Below are positions 62,011 to 64,000 of a stretch of DNA of 64,000 bases, piece by piece. Source of the DNA: Pararge aegeria (lineage: Eukaryota; Arthropoda; Insecta; Lepidoptera; Nymphalidae); the NCBI RefSeq assembly GCF_905163445.1, contig NC_053187.1, forward strand, positions 8,556,001-8,620,000, written 5' to 3'. The position numbers and the translations under genes are program-made. The notes beneath the pieces were generated by a model, which ran no database searches, had not been told where the DNA came from, and saw nothing but the letters and a program-made list of their open reading frames with translations. How positions within the stretch are numbered: the stretch's first letter is position 1; every line of letters begins with the position of its first letter.

Positions 62011-62119
62011 CTCTCTTTTCGCAGGTCGCTGTTCCGCTTCCGAAAAGTCGCCACAAGTATTTGTAGCTCTGAAGAGTGGCGCTCGTATAACTGCGACAGC
62101 TGGGTTGTGAAGTCGGCAA
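62011..62119 (-). CDS. Internal coding exon of a probable F-BAR domain protein (upstream exon)
   Basis: A 109-bp exon: two bases completing a split codon, 35 codons, and two bases (AG) opening the next. The acceptor is AATTTTTGTTACAG and the donor is GAGAG|GTAAGT. The peptide is ADFTTQLSQLYERHSSELQI, then LVATFRKRNSDLRKE. It is an amphipathic, highly charged helix like the first helices of FCH/F-BAR domains, which bind and bend membrane. Joined to 4695-4917 through a split Arg codon it reads ...LRKERATCPSSLF..., without a frame break. Both exons lie on the minus strand in the right order. No upstream exon was found between 62120 and 64000. Short exons would be missed by length-based gene finding. 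The F-BAR assignment is from pattern; the gene name is unknown. Confidence 0.75.
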
Positions 62120-62535
62120 CTGTAACAAAAATTTCGTACTATTACTTTTATTGGATATTTACTTTATCAAATTCTGACAAGCACATACGGTATTGTCTGA
62201 AATGGTGAGTCTAGAAGAATTAAATTCATCGGTATTTCTCATTTAACACAGGGGAGAACAATAAAAGTATGTTCAAAAACGTGCTCAAATATGAGCTAAT
62301 TGCTCTAGAAATTTTGGATTTGAATTGAAAAAGGCGTTTCTGTAATTCCACACTCACCGTGGGGTGAGACATGATGATGGCCTGATACAGAGGGTTAAAA
62401 GTTTTTAATGATAATTAAGAATATCAATATTCGAGCGAGATAATATTTGAGCCCGCATGTTTATATAATACAGGAAGTGCACCAAAATATTATCAGATGT
62501 ATATCTCTTCCAGGCAGCTAGGGAGGGATTTCAGT
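62120..62535. other. Upstream intron sequence, unassigned
   Basis: No recognised repeat or exon. Confidence 0.35.
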
Positions 62536-62539
62536 GCTC

Positions 62540-62738
62540 TCAAGAACTACGAACTGTGTATGCAAGTTACAGGCAGAGTAAATGTTAAATTGAACTAATA
62601 TCGTTCGTTCGTTATCGTAGGTTACCTGGTAGAGATCACTTTTAGTGATAAGGTCGCCTTTTGCTTTTAATTTTTTGTTTAACTATATTTGTAATTTCTC
62701 CTTTACTACGCAATAAAGATGTTTAAATAAATAAATAA
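62540..62738 (+). mobile_element. CR1-like LINE 3' tail
   Basis: GTTACCTGGTAGAGATCACT, TTTAGTGATAAGGTCGCC (62641), GCAATAAAGATG, and an end AATAAATAAATAAA. Confidence 0.6.
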
Positions 62739-62854
62739 AATCGTTGCAGGGGTTTACCTAAACATAGATAAGAAACAAACAAAATCGGTTATTGGATGCT
62801 TTGCGACCGACTCTGAATTAAGATTCCACCTATCAATTTATGGAATGATGAGAA

Positions 62855-63075
62855 GTGGAAAACCATCGCTTATAAACAGATCGACACTTTGCAGGGAATA
62901 CAAGGAACACGTCCTGCAACGTGCCATCAGCCTAAGGCGTATGTGTGAGCCTGTAATGATACTGGCAGCCCCGTCCTTCACAGATCGAACATTGCACAGC
63001 ATTGCAACAATGCTGTGTTCCGATCTGTTTTACTTTATATATTTTCGAATATATATGTTTATTATATTATGTATA
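62855..63075 (+). mobile_element. Retroelement tail shared with 25364-25440
   Basis: CATCGCTTATAAACAGATCG, CAGGGAATACAAGGAACACG then TCCTGCAACGTGCC. AACATTGCACAGCATT and AATGCTGTGTT (62988-63022) form a partial palindrome. Class unknown. Confidence 0.45.
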
Positions 63076-63117
63076 GATAATTGCACCACCCGCAGCTGAT
63101 GGGATGAGATCTTCTTC

Positions 63118-63292
63118 TCTTCTTCTTAAGATCTTTCTTTAAGAGATGGCTTGCAGCAATAAGGCCGCCTTTGCGTGCCTAAAATTTATTTCGTTTTTAT
63201 TTTGTTTACTCCTTTTTATGTTTTATACTTATTTTAAGTCTGTATGTGTGTGTGTGTGCGTGTGGGTGGGTAATAAAGTATTTCTTCTTCCC
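63118..63292 (+). mobile_element. CR1-like LINE 3' tail with (TG)n
   Basis: GCAATAAGGCCGCCTTTGCG (63156) is a motif variant. A TG run lies at 63246-63260, then GGTAATAAAG and an end TTTCTTCTTC. Confidence 0.55.
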
Positions 63293-63391
63293 CGGGAGAG
63301 CTCTGTCACAAGCAGCTTCACTGCAACTAAAATGTCTGTTTAATTGCCGGAACCTACTGTGAGAGTTTGTGTATTTATTGTAAATATAGCT

Positions 63392-63505
63392 CCACCAATC
63401 CACACTGGGCCAGCGTGGTGGACTACGGCCTTAACCCCTCCTCATTGTGGGAGGAGACATTAGCCCTGTAGTGGGCTGGTAATGGGTTGATATGATGATA
63501 GGTGT
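63392..63505 (+). mobile_element. SINE family C 3' half
   Basis: CCAATCCACACTGGGCCAGC, GTGGTGGACTACGGCCTTAA, GTGGGCTGGTAATGGGTTGA and TATGATGATAGG. Confidence 0.6.
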
Positions 63506-64000
63506 TAATGAATCTTATCAGATGTAGCTAAGATCCTGAATAAGTTACAATCCATTTAAAACTTTAAGTCTTTCATTCGGTATTATTAAAGATCTAGAAC
63601 TTCTGGCACTTTGACGTTTTCCATTAAAGACATATTTGAATAAGAATAAGAATGTGTCCTTAGAATATTGGAATAAAGAATTCTTACCTTATCATTCCGT
63701 TATAATTTTACTAAATCTTTTTAATTACTACATTATAAAAAGAGACTTTTTAATTACTTGTTTTTACCTACTTGAGACGGTTTAATATATTGCACGCAGT
63801 ACAATATTCGAAAGAAAATAAAAAATAAATTGTTCCATATTATACGAGTACATAAAAATACAAAGGTCTAGCTTGACACCAGTATTACGATTAATATATA
63901 ATTTGGTTGTTAAAGAAACCATATCAGAAGGCAGAATAAGAGACACAAGTTTACCTTTTTAGTTATGATACCTGAGAAATAGGTAGGATATTTTATATTT
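63506..64000. other. Unassigned AT-rich DNA
   Basis: No recognised feature to the end of the window. Confidence 0.35.

Noticed and set aside
62845..63099. 84-codon plus-strand gene
   Set aside because: It overlaps a retroelement tail that is repeated at 25364 and ends in low-complexity AT sequence.

Overview
This window looks like lepidopteran (moth or butterfly) nuclear DNA. The base composition is AT-rich. The sequence is crowded with repeats I associate with Lepidoptera: tRNA-headed SINEs, LINE 3' tails carrying a GATAAGGCCGCC motif, elements ending in a GACGAAGTCGCGGGCAAC motif, RTE-type LINE tails followed by (GAT)n, and one Jockey-type retrotransposon. There is no bacterial-style operon, no rRNA and no CRISPR array. 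This is recognition from memory; no database search was run.

Host gene. Two short exons with clean splice sites lie on the minus strand, one near each end of the window: 62011-62119 (109 bp) and 4695-4917 (223 bp). Their reading frames join in phase and give a continuous stretch of about 110 residues that looks like part of an F-BAR (FCH) membrane-bending domain. If they are consecutive, almost the whole window is one intron of about 57 kb on the minus strand, and the rest of the content is cargo in that intron.

Intact mobile elements. (1) 11518-15231 is a 3.7-kb DNA transposon. It has 30-bp terminal inverted repeats, an ATAT target duplication and one long open frame for a DDD/E-type transposase-like protein, possibly Sola superfamily. 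It has split an older LINE tail whose unoccupied paralogue is also in the window. (2) About 29.83-34.79 kb is an apparently full-length Jockey-clade LINE on the minus strand. Its gag-like ORF1 and endonuclease/reverse transcriptase ORF2 are coupled through a TAATG stop/start, and an 86-base A run lies at its 5' side. (3) 60457-61863 is an internally deleted hAT element with a perfect 8-bp target duplication. It keeps only the C-terminal dimerisation domain and has striking CAAGAC-repeat arrays at both ends.

Degraded repeats fill much of the remainder: SINE families A, B and C, LINE 3' ends of several types, six or more Helitron-like pieces, foldback elements and a set of long near-perfect palindromes. 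Several are nested (a SINE in a SINE, a hAT-type MITE in a SINE, the DNA transposon in a LINE tail). LINE tails of the GATAAGGCCGCC type are all on the plus strand, antisense to the host gene. Blank stretches are listed as such.
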